From NCBI RefSeq assembly GCF_001042485.2, contig NZ_LBMN02000012.1, positions 124,001 through 188,000 of the forward strand: 64,000 nt of DNA, in the 5' to 3' direction. Source of the DNA: Bacillus paralicheniformis. GTDB taxonomy: Bacteria > Bacillota > Bacilli > Bacillales > Bacillaceae. Positions 25,242 to 36,109 of this stretch are shown here, one piece after another. The position numbers and the translations under genes were made by a program. The notes under the pieces were generated by a model, which was given only the letters and a program-made list of their open reading frames with translations, did not search any database and was not told where the DNA came from. The first letter of the stretch is position 1. Each line of letters opens with the position of its first letter.

Positions 25242-26867
25242 TTATTCAAAATGCGCGGTTTTGAAATAGATCTCACCAGTACCAGTTAGAACAAAGTCTT
25301 TTAAGCTTTCATCATGAAGATACGGCATTGTGTAGAAGTAGATCGGTGCGACCGGCAGCTCATCCATGATGATGCTTTCTGCTTCTTTCATCAGCTCGAT
25401 GCGTTTCGCTGAATCAGTTTCTCTCGATGCTTTATTCAGCAGCTCTTTATACTTTGCGTTTTCCCAGTTCGTATCATTGTTTCCGCCTTCTTTGTCGCGG
25501 TATGTTTCAAGGAAGTTCATTCCGTCGTTAAAGTCGGCGGTCCAGCCTAAACGGCCGATTTGATAGTTTCCTGCATGGAGCTTATCGATGTATACGTTCC
25601 ATTCTTCATTGCCTAATTCGACATCTAAGCCCAGTTCCTTGTTCCACATTTCCTGAACGGCTTGAGCGATTTTTTGGTGTGCTTCATCCGTGTTGAAGGA
25701 AAGCGTGATTTTCGGAAGGTCTGACGCTTTTTTCAAACCGAGCTCTTTCAAACCTTTTTCCAAGTATTCTTTCGCTTTATCAACATCATGGTCTTTGAAA
25801 TAGCCTTTATTTGACTCAAAGCCGTGGACTGCCGGCGGCACTAATCCCATCGCAGGCAGCTGTTCCGCTTGCGTGATGTTTTTGACGATCGCTTCGCGGT
25901 TGATCGCGTATGTCAGCGCCTTACGGATGTTGACATTGTTCAGCGGAGCCGCTTCAGTGTTGAATTTGTACAGGTAAACCGATGCGAACGGATCAATGTT
26001 CAGGCCTTCTTTTTTCAGGCTTGGAATCGCATCCGTTGAAATCTGGTCAAGCGGCTGTCCTACAAAGTCTAGCTCGCCTTTTTTGTACATGTTCAGACCA
26101 GTGTTCGGATCGTTGACCATCGCCATATTGATTTTCTTCAGCTTAACAGCGTCTTTATCCCAGTACTGGTCGTTTTTCTCCAGTACGATGTTTCCGCTGT
26201 GCTTCCATTTCGCCATTTTGAAAGGTCCGTTAGATACGTAGTTCTCATCTGCGTTTGTGTACCATTTCGCATTCTTCTCTGCTACCTTTTTATTGACTGG
26301 CATATATGTGTAGAATGCTGTCAGTTCAGTAAAATACGGTGTCGGTTTTTCAAGCTCGACTTTTAAAGTCTTATCATTAACAGCTTTAACGCCGACATCT
26401 TCAATTTTCCCTTTGCCGGTGTTCGCTGCTTCTCCGCCTTTTAAGTAGTAAAGCTGATACGCATATTGCGATTCGTTTTTAGGGTCGAGCGCCCATTTCC
26501 ATGCGTATTCAAAATCCTCTGCTGTTACAGGATCTCCATTTGACCATTTCGCGTCGCGGAGCGTGAATGTGTATGTTTTTTGGTCGTCGCTGACTTCGAT
26601 TTTTTCGGCTGCCGCTTCAACCGGCTTTCCATCTTTACCGATTGTCGTCAATCCTTCAAAAGTCTGACGAAGCACGTTTGCAGACACCGAATCGTTTGCG
26701 AGTCCCGGATGTAGTGAAAACGGTTCTGTTTTAATGTTGACATTTAATGTGTCTTTCCCTTTGCTGTCTTTTTTACCGCCGTCACCGGAGCTTGAGCCGA
26801 AGCCGCAGGCGCTGAGGACGAGTGTGAAAATGAGCATTAAACTGATAAATGACAAACGCTTCTTCAA
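25242..26867 (-). CDS. oppA: Oligopeptide-binding lipoprotein OppA
   Basis: 541 aa. Signal peptide MKKRLSFISLMLIF with lipobox LVLSAC, so the mature protein starts at a lipidated Cys20. SBP family 5 features: FTLRDAKWSNGDPVTAEDFEYAWKWALDP and DFVGQPLDQISTDAIP. It captures oligopeptides for OppBCDF. First gene of the operon, with its own sigma-A promoter. Confidence 0.97.
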   Translation of the reverse strand: MKKRLSFISLMLIFTLVLSACGFGSSSGDGGKKDSKGKDTLNVNIKTEPFSLHPGLANDSVSANVLRQTFEGLTTIGKDGKPVEAAAEKIEVSDDQKTYTFTLRDAKWSNGDPVTAEDFEYAWKWALDPKNESQYAYQLYYLKGGEAANTGKGKIEDVGVKAVNDKTLKVELEKPTPYFTELTAFYTYMPVNKKVAEKNAKWYTNADENYVSNGPFKMAKWKHSGNIVLEKNDQYWDKDAVKLKKINMAMVNDPNTGLNMYKKGELDFVGQPLDQISTDAIPSLKKEGLNIDPFASVYLYKFNTEAAPLNNVNIRKALTYAINREAIVKNITQAEQLPAMGLVPPAVHGFESNKGYFKDHDVDKAKEYLEKGLKELGLKKASDLPKITLSFNTDEAHQKIAQAVQEMWNKELGLDVELGNEEWNVYIDKLHAGNYQIGRLGWTADFNDGMNFLETYRDKEGGNNDTNWENAKYKELLNKASRETDSAKRIELMKEAESIIMDELPVAPIYFYTMPYLHDESLKDFVLTGTGEIYFKTAHFE

Positions 26868-27029
26868 AGAGAAACCCCCCCAATTTCTTGTTTTTTTAGT
26901 TCCTTACTCCTGAACATTCAGATTTATCATAAAAAAGTAATAGGCCCACTTGCCATACTTTTTCCTCTGTTTCGTCTTTTCTGAATATTTGTTATGTAAG
27001 AAACCTGTAACACCGAGGTGAACAAATTC

Positions 27030-27058
27030 ATTATAATTAATAGAATAATTTATTGCAA
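27030..27058 (-). promoter_or_regulatory. oppA: Sigma-A promoter of oppABCDF
   Basis: On the minus strand TTGCAA (27053-27058), 17-base spacer, TATAAT (27030-27035). It lies about 160 bases upstream of the oppA start, leaving a long untranslated leader. Confidence 0.75.
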
Positions 27059-27288
27059 TATTAATTTTCAATTATTTTTTTATTCAAACTATTTATGATT
27101 GTCAGGTTTTCTGCCAAATGTACAAATACACTTCTCTGTTTTAAAGCGTAACCACATTAAAAGGAAAGTTTATGTTTTACAGGTTAAAACGTTTTACACG
27201 TATAACATTAACCATTCTTTATATCGAACCAGATGCCGCCGCGCCAACTTTATTCAGCCCGGTATTCGTTTTCTTTTCCCCAAGGCTG

Positions 27289-27317
27289 TCGACTTTCATT
27301 TAAAATTTATATATAAT
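27289..27317 (+). promoter_or_regulatory. trpS: Sigma-A promoter of trpS
   Basis: TCGACT (27289-27294), 17-base spacer, TATAAT (27312-27317), placing the RNA start a few bases before the T-box leader. Confidence 0.7.
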
Positions 27318-27325
27318 AAAATTAT

Positions 27326-28595
<1,270 letters not shown>

Positions 28596-28600
28596 TCCAA

Positions 28601-28642
28601 AAACACCTTCCGATTGTACGATAATCGGAAGGTGTTTTTCAT
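28601..28642 (+). terminator. Terminator of trpS
   Basis: 15-bp stem AAACACCTTCCGATT/AATCGGAAGGTGTTT with a T tract, six bases after the trpS stop. Confidence 0.95.
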
Positions 28643-28800
28643 AGAGAACAGCCGCAGCTCCGCATTCACTTGCCTCCGGATCACGATATTTCTATAATAA
28701 ATGATTCAAAACACATGTCTCCAGTCCTTCATTGACCGCTTTGTCAGAAAGACAGCTCATATTTTTTATTTTTCAATATAGAATTTTCGCTTTTACAAAT

Positions 28801-28830
28801 AAAAAGACCGCCGTACTTCCGGCAGTCTTG
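28801..28830 (-). terminator. Terminator of yjbA
   Basis: On the minus strand AAGACTGCCG/CGGCGGTCTT with loop GAAGTA, followed by TTTTT. Confidence 0.85.
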
Positions 28831-28839
28831 ATTCTTAAT

Positions 28840-29592
28840 TTAGTTGACTTTAGACTCATTCTCAATTTCCCAAAGCTTTTCAAAAAACGGCTGTCCTTTA
28901 ATCAAATTTTCACAAAAGTCCCTGTGTTTGTCTGACCATCCGTCGATCGTCTCATTGAAAAGCATGTCCCAGATTTCTTCAAATGTCATGCGCTTGATCT
29001 GTTCATACATATACGGATTCCATTCGGTGTACCAATAAGCGATCTCGGCCCGATTTTGGAGCCCTTTGAGCTGATCGAGCGCCATGAACAGCAGCTGTTT
29101 GAGCTGGCGTTCTTTTCTCGTTAATCCTCTGACATGCTCCGGTGATAAAGATAAAATGTGGTATTCTTTGGAAGATTGCAGCTTCTCTGGTGCAAACTCG
29201 TAAGTTTCCGCTTCAACGTCCTTCACCATTTCATAAACGAGCTGCTCCTGTCTCGGAATGAGGCGGCTTTTTCTTACCGGTATTGTGTAACCGGCCGTAT
29301 CGACCGCGAGAATACCAATGCCGTCCGTTACGACGAAACAATGATCAAGCTGTGTCCGCTCATGATTTTTACGAATATACGCTTTTTGATGAACCTCGTT
29401 CAATAATTCGGCCGGAAGCTCTGACAAATCATTTTCTATGTAGTGAAACAAAACGGACGACACCCTTAACAAAGGCACCTGGTCAAGCAATTCAACACTG
29501 TCTTCCTTCCGCCATTCATGAAAGTGGCAGACGTTGTAGCCATTTTCTTCTCCCTCAAACCAATTCACCCACACATCATGAAGAAACAACAT
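28840..29592 (-). CDS. yjbA: YjbA, UPF0736 family protein
   Basis: 250 aa, soluble, acidic, no signal peptide. It matches YjbA of B. subtilis in position and style; the family has no assigned biochemical role. ATG 29592 follows GAGGGG and begins [20 protein letters not shown]; an upstream in-frame extension to 29640 has no RBS. Confidence 0.85.
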   Translation of the reverse strand: MLFLHDVWVNWFEGEENGYNVCHFHEWRKEDSVELLDQVPLLRVSSVLFHYIENDLSELPAELLNEVHQKAYIRKNHERTQLDHCFVVTDGIGILAVDTAGYTIPVRKSRLIPRQEQLVYEMVKDVEAETYEFAPEKLQSSKEYHILSLSPEHVRGLTRKERQLKQLLFMALDQLKGLQNRAEIAYWYTEWNPYMYEQIKRMTFEEIWDMLFNETIDGWSDKHRDFCENLIKGQPFFEKLWEIENESKVN

Positions 29593-29688
29593 TTCTAACC
29601 CCTCACTTTTAATAAAAACTGTTGTCCACAGTATAGGCAAGGGGGCAGGAATTTATTCCAAGCGGATGAGATTATGGCAATCGCCGTT

Positions 29689-29720
29689 AAAAAAAAGCCA
29701 AGGGCGGCAATCCCTCAGCT
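29689..29720 (-). terminator. Terminator probably native to the app operon
   Basis: On the minus strand AGCTGAGGG/CCCTTGGCT (two G-U pairs) with eight Ts. It lies three bases after the stop of the orphan appC tail, so it is presumably the original appDFABC terminator, now used by the MFS gene. Confidence 0.75.
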
Positions 29721-29722
29721 TT

Positions 29723-29761
29723 TTATTTCATATTCTTCGGATCAAGCGTATCGCGGAGTCC
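29723..29761 (-). pseudogene. Orphan copy of the appC 3' end
   Basis: On the minus strand this segment reads GLRDTLDPKNMK followed by TAA, matching the intact AppC ending [12 protein letters not shown]. At DNA level 29725-29761 agrees with 31367-31403 at 35 of 37 positions. No start codon or upstream coding sequence accompanies it. It is either the displaced native end of appC or a duplicated end produced when the MFS cassette was inserted. Confidence 0.85.
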
Positions 29762-29806
29762 AGACAATGGGCAAAATCATGATGACTGAATGAAGCAATT
29801 CACACA

Positions 29807-31072
29807 TTATTTATTCAACACGTTTGTAAAAAAGCTGTATTCTTTAGCGTTTATTTTTTCTGATGAAGGAATTGATCTTAAAGAAGACTGAAACACCCAA
29901 TAAACAGATACAAACAGCATGGCAATTCCTCCTATAAAGAAAACCTTATCGCTGCCGATCAATGACGCGGTAAACCCTCCCAGCAAAGATCCAAAAGGAG
30001 CTGCTATGCTTGTCAAACTTGCGATAAAAGAAAAAACTCTCCCTATAAACTCTTCCGGCAGTATGCTTTGCAAAATGGACATGAAAATGACGTTTGTCAC
30101 GCCGATGGATATTTGAGACAAACCAAATAAAATAATCGATATGTATGAAGAGGTGGCGATCGCCGAAATACTCCATAAAACCCCTGAAATGAAAAATCCG
30201 TATATCGTAAGTGATCCTATCGCGAATCGGCCAAACACTGTTGCGAATATTGAACCTAACAGTAAACCGCATGACATGGAAGCCAAATAATATCCATAGT
30301 ATTCTTCTCCTCCTCTAATCGAAGAGAAGCTTGGCAAAATCACAATCGTCGCACTAAGCATGAAGTTAGAAATCATCGAGCCCAAGAGGATTTTTGGAAT
30401 GAGGGAATGACGAATGAGTGTAAATCCCTCTTTTATATCCGTTGTATAATTGTGTATGACTTTTTTGAAGTGGAATCGGGGCTTATGTTCTATCTCATTT
30501 TTTTGTTCTAATTTTACGCACTTAAAAAACAGCGCCGCTAACAAAAAAGTGAAAGAGTCAACTAAGTATATGCTTATAGCTCCTGCCGAAGCAATCACAA
30601 TACCTGCAATACCAGTAAATATAATATCTGTACCTTGATATGAAAATGACATAAGTGAGTTTGCTTTAACTAGATCTTGACTTTTGATTATTTTAGGCAG
30701 TGCGGCAGATTGCGCAGGATAAGTAAATTGCTCAATGAATACGATAAGAGGCATAATCATCATGATGATCCAAATGTTCAAATATCCAATGAAATAAAAA
30801 AGCGGAATAATCAACACCAAAATAGCTTGGATGAGTTGACTCCAAACCAAAACTTTATTTAATCTGACTTTATCAACAATCGGACCTGTTAAAAATTGCA
30901 AAACAGTTGGGAACATCGTCAAAAAACCAGCTAATCCGGAATAAAATGTACTTTTTGATAAATCAAACACAAGCCACATTGCCGCAACTGTATACATACT
31001 GTCCCCAATATTGGTTACCAAACGCCCTAATATCAAAAATAAAAAGTTTTTATTTTTCAATACGCTTAACAT
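29807..31072 (-). CDS. MFS efflux transporter (DHA3/macrolide-efflux type)
   Basis: 421 aa with about 12 membrane segments. The N-terminus NKNFLFLILGRLVTNIGDSMYTVAAMWLVFDLSKS and the motif-A-like LTGPIVDKVRLNKVLVWSQ are typical of the MefA-like drug-efflux branch. Base composition is visibly more AT-rich than the flanking app and yjbA genes. ATG 31072 follows AGAGG. The gene sits between a duplicated appC tail (29725-29761) and intact appC, and is not part of the B. subtilis app locus as I know it. Substrate unknown; antibiotic or peptide export are possibilities. Confidence 0.85.
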   Translation of the reverse strand: MLSVLKNKNFLFLILGRLVTNIGDSMYTVAAMWLVFDLSKSTFYSGLAGFLTMFPTVLQFLTGPIVDKVRLNKVLVWSQLIQAILVLIIPLFYFIGYLNIWIIMMIMPLIVFIEQFTYPAQSAALPKIIKSQDLVKANSLMSFSYQGTDIIFTGIAGIVIASAGAISIYLVDSFTFLLAALFFKCVKLEQKNEIEHKPRFHFKKVIHNYTTDIKEGFTLIRHSLIPKILLGSMISNFMLSATIVILPSFSSIRGGEEYYGYYLASMSCGLLLGSIFATVFGRFAIGSLTIYGFFISGVLWSISAIATSSYISIILFGLSQISIGVTNVIFMSILQSILPEEFIGRVFSFIASLTSIAAPFGSLLGGFTASLIGSDKVFFIGGIAMLFVSVYWVFQSSLRSIPSSEKINAKEYSFFTNVLNK

Positions 31073-31104
31073 CGTTAAAACCTCTATTCATTTAACAAAG
31101 CGAT

Positions 31105-31203
31105 TTATTTTTTTGCTACAGCACCCATTTGTTCATCTAACAGTTCCAAAAGATCTTCAGGAGTTGGAAGACCTGCTTCTGTTTGAACAAAGTGAGATAC
31201 CAA
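31105..31203 (-). CDS. Possible short peptide gene upstream of the MFS exporter
   Basis: From TTG 31203 this frame encodes 32 aa rich in Leu, Glu and Asp with a GLPTPEDLLELLDEQMG core and a KK end. An in-frame extension of ten codons reaches a TGA at 31234-31236, and codons upstream of that stop also look coding (ending VDKEHFHK). No ATG is available; ATT at 31213 has AAAGGG at good spacing, and that RBS lies in an inverted repeat (31198-31205 with 31224-31231). It ends 33 bases before the exporter. I do not recognise it: it may be a genuine peptide or the worn end of a longer gene. Confidence 0.3.
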   Translation of the reverse strand: MVSHFVQTEAGLPTPEDLLELLDEQMGAVAKK

Positions 31204-31364
31204 AGATTTACGAATGATATTCCCTTTGGTACCTCATTTATGAAAGTGTTCTTTATCGACTAACAGGAAACATTCGTTCAATGTCCACTACATACATTCA
31301 TTGAAACTAAATCTATTGACCTTCCATTTTGTTAAAATATTTCCTCTGTAATACACTGCATAAA

Positions 31365-32279
31365 TCATTTAATATTCTTCGGATCAAGCGCATCGCGGAG
31401 TCCGTCGCCTAAGAAGTTAAAGCACAGCACAGTGAGCAGGATCATCAGGCCCGGGAACAGCGGATACCACCACGCCTGGATCATGATCGTAAAGTTCTGT
31501 GCATCCTGAAGCATGTTTCCCCAGCTTGCCATCGGCGGCTGAACCCCGAATCCAAGATAGCTTAATGCCGATTCCGCAAGGATTACGGTACCGACGGAAA
31601 GCGTCGCGGCAACGATAATCGGCCCCATCGCATTCGGAAGGATATGAGAAAAAATGATTTTGTAATTTCTTGTACCGATCGTTTTCGCCGCCAAGACGAA
31701 CTCCCTCGACCTCAAGGACAAAAACTCGCTCCGGACAAGGCGCGCTGTCGTCGTCCATCTCGTCAAGGCGAATATTAAAATCAGTTTATCTATGCCCGGC
31801 TGGAAGATGGTGACCAGCGTGATTAACAGAAAGATGTCGGGTATGGATAATACAATATCCACCAGTCTCATCATAATAGCGTCGATTATTCCGCCAAAGT
31901 AGCCGGCGATTGCGCCGACCACCGTACCTATCGTAATCGATCCAAGTACAGAGGCAAAGCCTACAAGTAAAGAAACCCGAGCCCCATAAAGTAAACGGCT
32001 GAAAATATCTCGGCCAAACTTGTCTGTTCCCATTAGATGTTCACCACTTGGCGGTTTTAGCTTATTCAGAAGGTTTTGCTGTTCCGGCGGGTATGGAGCG
32101 ATCACCGGAGCAAAAATCGCTGATAGGATAATAATAAATAATAAAACTCCTCCAATTACCGCCAGCTTGTTTTTATAAAACTTTTCAAAAAAGATTTTTG
32201 TCATTGTCTCGGGCTTTGGTGCGACATTTTCCTGCAATGTGATCTCCGGCGAAGGTGTCGATGGATTTGTCTGTGTCAT
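31365..32279 (-). CDS. appC: Oligopeptide ABC transporter permease AppC
   Basis: 304 aa. OppC-type permease with six membrane segments, [21 protein letters not shown], the EAA loop [27 protein letters not shown] and [12 protein letters not shown]. It ends [14 protein letters not shown]. The gene is full length despite the insertion at its 3' end. Forms the channel with AppB. Starts 19 bases after appB. Confidence 0.97.
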   Translation of the reverse strand: MTQTNPSTPSPEITLQENVAPKPETMTKIFFEKFYKNKLAVIGGVLLFIIILSAIFAPVIAPYPPEQQNLLNKLKPPSGEHLMGTDKFGRDIFSRLLYGARVSLLVGFASVLGSITIGTVVGAIAGYFGGIIDAIMMRLVDIVLSIPDIFLLITLVTIFQPGIDKLILIFALTRWTTTARLVRSEFLSLRSREFVLAAKTIGTRNYKIIFSHILPNAMGPIIVAATLSVGTVILAESALSYLGFGVQPPMASWGNMLQDAQNFTIMIQAWWYPLFPGLMILLTVLCFNFLGDGLRDALDPKNIK

Positions 32280-32298
32280 GAATCAATTCCCTCCTTCA

Positions 32299-33249
32299 TT
32301 AATACTCAATCCGCGGATCGACCATTGCATAAAGAATATCCGCAACTAAATTCCCAATGACAACAAGTGTGGCTGAAATAACCGTCATTGCCATAATGAC
32401 AGGATAGTCCCTCTGGAAAGCAGAGTCGACAAACAGCTTTCCAAGTCCTGGCCAACTGAAAATCTGTTCAGTAACGACAGCTCCGCCGATGAAAGAAGGA
32501 ATCATCAGACCAAAGATCGTAATAACCGGAAGCAAACCATTTCGAAGCCCATGCTTGTACACGACACGATTTTCTTTAAAACCCTTTGCTCTCGCTGTCC
32601 GCATGTAGTCTTGCCTGAGCACATCAAGCATGCTCGATCTCGTGTAGCGGGTGAGTCCCGCCATATCTGCGGTCGCCAGGACGAATGCAGGCAAAATTAG
32701 ATGATGAATGCGATCCCATAAACTAAAATCGGCATTCAGAGTCATAACGCCCCCGGTTGGAAACCATCCTAAATTAACAGCAAGAAACATGATTAGAATC
32801 AGTCCAAGCCAAAAATTTGGGACAGCAAGACCGATAAATGATGTGAATGTGATGCCATAATCCAATTTAGAATATGGCCGCCTAGCTGAAAGCACTCCAA
32901 GCGGGATCGATATGAGGAGAGCCAAAATGGTTGAAACGAGCATTAACAATAACGTATTCGGCAGCCTCGCCATAATCAAATCAGTCACTGGCGTTCCTTT
33001 TCTAACGATTGAAGTACCGAAGTCACCTTGAACCATATTTCCGAGCCACTTTAAATATTGAACGTGTTCAGGTTCATCCAACCCGTATTTTTCAATGAAT
33101 TTTTCACGGTCTCCCGCGCTGATGGTCGGATCCATCATCAATGCCATTGGATCTCCCGGCGCTGCTTTCATAATCGCAAATGACAAAATTGTAATACCAA
33201 ATAATATTGGAATCGACATGAGCGTCCTTCGAATGATATATGTAATCAT
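32299..33249 (-). CDS. appB: Oligopeptide ABC transporter permease AppB
   Basis: 316 aa, OppB-type permease with six membrane segments and the EAA loop DYMRTARAKGFKENRVVYKHGLRNGLLPV. It lies downstream of appA and just upstream of appC. Confidence 0.97.
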   Translation of the reverse strand: MITYIIRRTLMSIPILFGITILSFAIMKAAPGDPMALMMDPTISAGDREKFIEKYGLDEPEHVQYLKWLGNMVQGDFGTSIVRKGTPVTDLIMARLPNTLLLMLVSTILALLISIPLGVLSARRPYSKLDYGITFTSFIGLAVPNFWLGLILIMFLAVNLGWFPTGGVMTLNADFSLWDRIHHLILPAFVLATADMAGLTRYTRSSMLDVLRQDYMRTARAKGFKENRVVYKHGLRNGLLPVITIFGLMIPSFIGGAVVTEQIFSWPGLGKLFVDSAFQRDYPVIMAMTVISATLVVIGNLVADILYAMVDPRIEY

Positions 33250-33327
33250 TTTTTATCCCCTTTTTTAAAAGTCATTAAGAAGGAAGGGAAGGAAGCTGCA
33301 AGCTACACTTCCCTCAAGGGATTCTCG

Positions 33328-34971
33328 TTATTTTTGATCCAGCCACCAGTCTTCGGCTTTATAGAAATCTTCTTTCGGATGGAATACGTAGCCTTTCATA
33401 TTTTTAGGCATCGCTCTATGGTAATTCGTATAATACAAGAATGTATACGGCTGATCTTCCGCCAGAATTTCGTAAATATCTTCATACGCCTTTTTATATT
33501 CTTCACGGTCCTTCAACGTTTTAGCTTCATCCAGCAGTTTATCAAGCTTTTCATTTTGATACCAAACATAGTTTAGTCCTTTTTCAGCTTCTTTCGAATG
33601 GAAAATGTTGCTCTGATCAGGGAACGTAGCAAGGCTCCAGCCCATGATCATCGCATCAAAATCCCAATTCGGCGGGTTCATTTGTTCAATTAAAGCACTC
33701 CATTCAACAATCTGCGGTTTTGCTTGAATCCCAATTTCTTTTAATTGCTGCTGAACAACAACCGCGAGGTCTTCCCGTGTTTTGTTTCCTTGGTTCGTTT
33801 TAATAACGAAAGAAAACTTTTTGCCGTCCTTATCTAAAATCCCATCACCATCTGAGTCTGTCCATCCTGCTTCTTTGAGCAGTTTTTTTGCTTTCTCTGG
33901 ATCGTATTCAAACGTTTTAAACTTATCTTTGTTATCCGGGTAGTTCCATGAAAGCGGGCTTTCCGGGATGTTCGCGATTTCCCCATCTCCATCTAGAACT
34001 TGGTCAACGAGCGCCTGGCGGTCAAGCGCATGTGTCAGCGCTTGGCGAACCTTTTTATCCTTAAACAGCTCATTTCTTTCGTTCCAGCCGATATACGTAT
34101 AATTCAAACCTAAATCGGTTTCCATCTTCACATTGTTAAATTTCTCGGCCGTTTTATAGTCTGGTCCTGGTGTAACGACCAAGTAATCGACATCTCCAGC
34201 TTGCAGCTGTGACAGCGCTGCATTTGAATCCGGAATAATTTTATACGTGATCGAATCTAAATGAGGACGCCCGGCATAATAATCATCAAAAGCCTCAACC
34301 TTTACATATTGTCCTTCTTTCCATTCTTTAAATTTAAACGGTCCTGTTCCAATCGGATTCTTTCGATTGAATTCGTGTTCACCGAGTTTGCTGATTGGGA
34401 CATCTTTTAAAATGTGCTTAGGCAGAATACCGTAACTGGCAAGTGTAACATTGTAAAAATACGGATCCTGCTTCTTTAATTTAAACTGCACTTCATATTT
34501 ACCTTTTTTCGTGACAGACTCTATCATTTTAAAGTTTGAGCCGCGTTCTCCAACGTATTCATCACTCATCGGAATGCTGTAAGTAAAAACGACATCGTCG
34601 GCTGTCATTTCTTCACCGTCGTGAAACTTGACACCTTCTTTTAGCTTCACATCGAATGTTAACCCATCCTCCGATTCCTTTACTTCATCAGCGAGTTGGT
34701 TTTCCACTTCAAGTTTCTCATTAACGTCTAACAAAGTGTTGTAGATCAGTCTTTCAATATCTGAACTTGCTGTATCAGTTGAATACAGTGAATTAAACAG
34801 CGTCGGTTCACCTGTGGATCCAGCAATCAGATCTCCGCCCTGCTGCGGCTTCCCGTCAGATTTGCCTTCTTTTTCATCCCCTCCGACTTCGCCGCTGTTG
34901 CAGGCCGTTAGAAAAATCGATAAGATCAGCAGCAAGCTTAAAATTGAAAATCCTGTTTTGCGTTTATTCAT
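33328..34971 (-). CDS. appA: Oligopeptide-binding lipoprotein AppA
   Basis: 547 aa. Signal peptide with lipobox LTAC, then a long acidic linker and a family 5 solute-binding domain (KLKEGVKFHDGEEMTADDVVFTY is the conserved entry segment). The gene is intact here. In the B. subtilis 168 laboratory strain the app system is inactive because of an appA frameshift, so this organism should have a working second peptide importer, as far as sequence shows. Confidence 0.96.
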   Translation of the reverse strand: MNKRKTGFSILSLLLILSIFLTACNSGEVGGDEKEGKSDGKPQQGGDLIAGSTGEPTLFNSLYSTDTASSDIERLIYNTLLDVNEKLEVENQLADEVKESEDGLTFDVKLKEGVKFHDGEEMTADDVVFTYSIPMSDEYVGERGSNFKMIESVTKKGKYEVQFKLKKQDPYFYNVTLASYGILPKHILKDVPISKLGEHEFNRKNPIGTGPFKFKEWKEGQYVKVEAFDDYYAGRPHLDSITYKIIPDSNAALSQLQAGDVDYLVVTPGPDYKTAEKFNNVKMETDLGLNYTYIGWNERNELFKDKKVRQALTHALDRQALVDQVLDGDGEIANIPESPLSWNYPDNKDKFKTFEYDPEKAKKLLKEAGWTDSDGDGILDKDGKKFSFVIKTNQGNKTREDLAVVVQQQLKEIGIQAKPQIVEWSALIEQMNPPNWDFDAMIMGWSLATFPDQSNIFHSKEAEKGLNYVWYQNEKLDKLLDEAKTLKDREEYKKAYEDIYEILAEDQPYTFLYYTNYHRAMPKNMKGYVFHPKEDFYKAEDWWLDQK

Positions 34972-35083
34972 TTTATGAATTCCCCCTTATTAAACTGTTG
35001 TCCTTCTTTCCACCCGATTGACCCCCGTTTTTTAAAGAAGACATTCCCCCTCTCAAGGATTTAATATGTGACGGCCTTCCCCT

Positions 35084-36106
35084 TTATTCGTAAAGGTGAC
35101 ATGCCACGAAATGGTTTGTTTTCACTTCCTTGAAAGCAGGTTCGGCTTCCGCGCAAATCGCTTTTGCGGCCGGACACCTCGTATGAAAGACACAGCCTTT
35201 CGGAGGGTTGGCGGGACTCGGCAGCTCGCCTTTTAAAACGATTCGCTCCCGCTTTGTTCCGCCTTTCTTCCTAGTGACGGGAACGGCGGACAGAAGCGCC
35301 TGCGTGTATGGATGAAGCGGGTTGCCGTACAGCTCATGCTTGTCTGTCAGCTCCATCATTTTGCCGAGATACATGACGCCGACCCTGTCGCTGATATGGC
35401 GGACGACGCTCAAGTCATGGGAAATGAACAAATATGTCAGATTGAATTCTTCCTGAAGCTCTTCCATCAGGTTGATCACTTGAGCCTGGATTGACACGTC
35501 CAATGCGGATACCGGTTCATCGGCGATAATAAGCTCCGGATTTAAAGCCAGCGCCCGCGCGATTCCGATCCGCTGGCGCTGCCCTCCGGAAAATTCGTGG
35601 GGATAGCGGTTCGCAAACGACGGGTGCAGCCCGACCTTAGCCAAAAGCTCTTCGGCTTTTTCGTTGCGCTCTTTGAAATTGTACATATGATGCGTGTTGA
35701 AGGGTTCTTTGATGATGGAACGCAGCGTTTTTCTCGGGTTCAGTGAGGCAAACGGATCTTGGAAAACCATCTGGATGTTTTTGCGGACGCTCTTTCTCAA
35801 TGCTTCTTCCGACAAACTTGAAATGTCGCGGCCTTTGTAAAAGATCTGTCCTGTCGTCGGTTTATAAAGGCGGATCATCGTCCGTCCGGCGGTCGACTTT
35901 CCGCAGCCCGATTCACCGACAATGCCGAGCGTTTCGCCGCGTTTAAGCGAAAAGCTGATGCCGTCCACCGCTTTGACGTCGCCGATTTTTTTCTGAAATA
36001 TCCCTGAGCGGATCGGAAAGTACTTTTTGACATCTTTCAGCTCCAGAAGGGATTCTTGCGGATTCATTTCCTCTCCGGGCTGTAATCGTTCAGCTGATGA
36101 AGTCAT
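35084..36106 (-). CDS. appF: Oligopeptide ABC transporter ATP-binding protein AppF
   Basis: 340 aa. Walker [11 protein letters not shown], signature [12 protein letters not shown], Walker B LIIADEP and ISHDLS intact. The C-terminal Cys-containing region (GCVFHTRCPAAKAICAE) resembles the Fe-S-like motif of many Opp/Dpp ATPases. An internal ATG (36067) would give MNPQESLLELKD, but the ATG at 36106 has a better RBS and immediately follows appD. Confidence 0.96.
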   Translation of the reverse strand: MTSSAERLQPGEEMNPQESLLELKDVKKYFPIRSGIFQKKIGDVKAVDGISFSLKRGETLGIVGESGCGKSTAGRTMIRLYKPTTGQIFYKGRDISSLSEEALRKSVRKNIQMVFQDPFASLNPRKTLRSIIKEPFNTHHMYNFKERNEKAEELLAKVGLHPSFANRYPHEFSGGQRQRIGIARALALNPELIIADEPVSALDVSIQAQVINLMEELQEEFNLTYLFISHDLSVVRHISDRVGVMYLGKMMELTDKHELYGNPLHPYTQALLSAVPVTRKKGGTKRERIVLKGELPSPANPPKGCVFHTRCPAAKAICAEAEPAFKEVKTNHFVACHLYE

Positions 36107-36109
36107 CCC

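Noticed and set aside
29762..31366. Insertion sequence or prophage as the source of the MFS cassette
   Set aside because: No transposase, integrase or terminal inverted repeats are visible between the appC tails.
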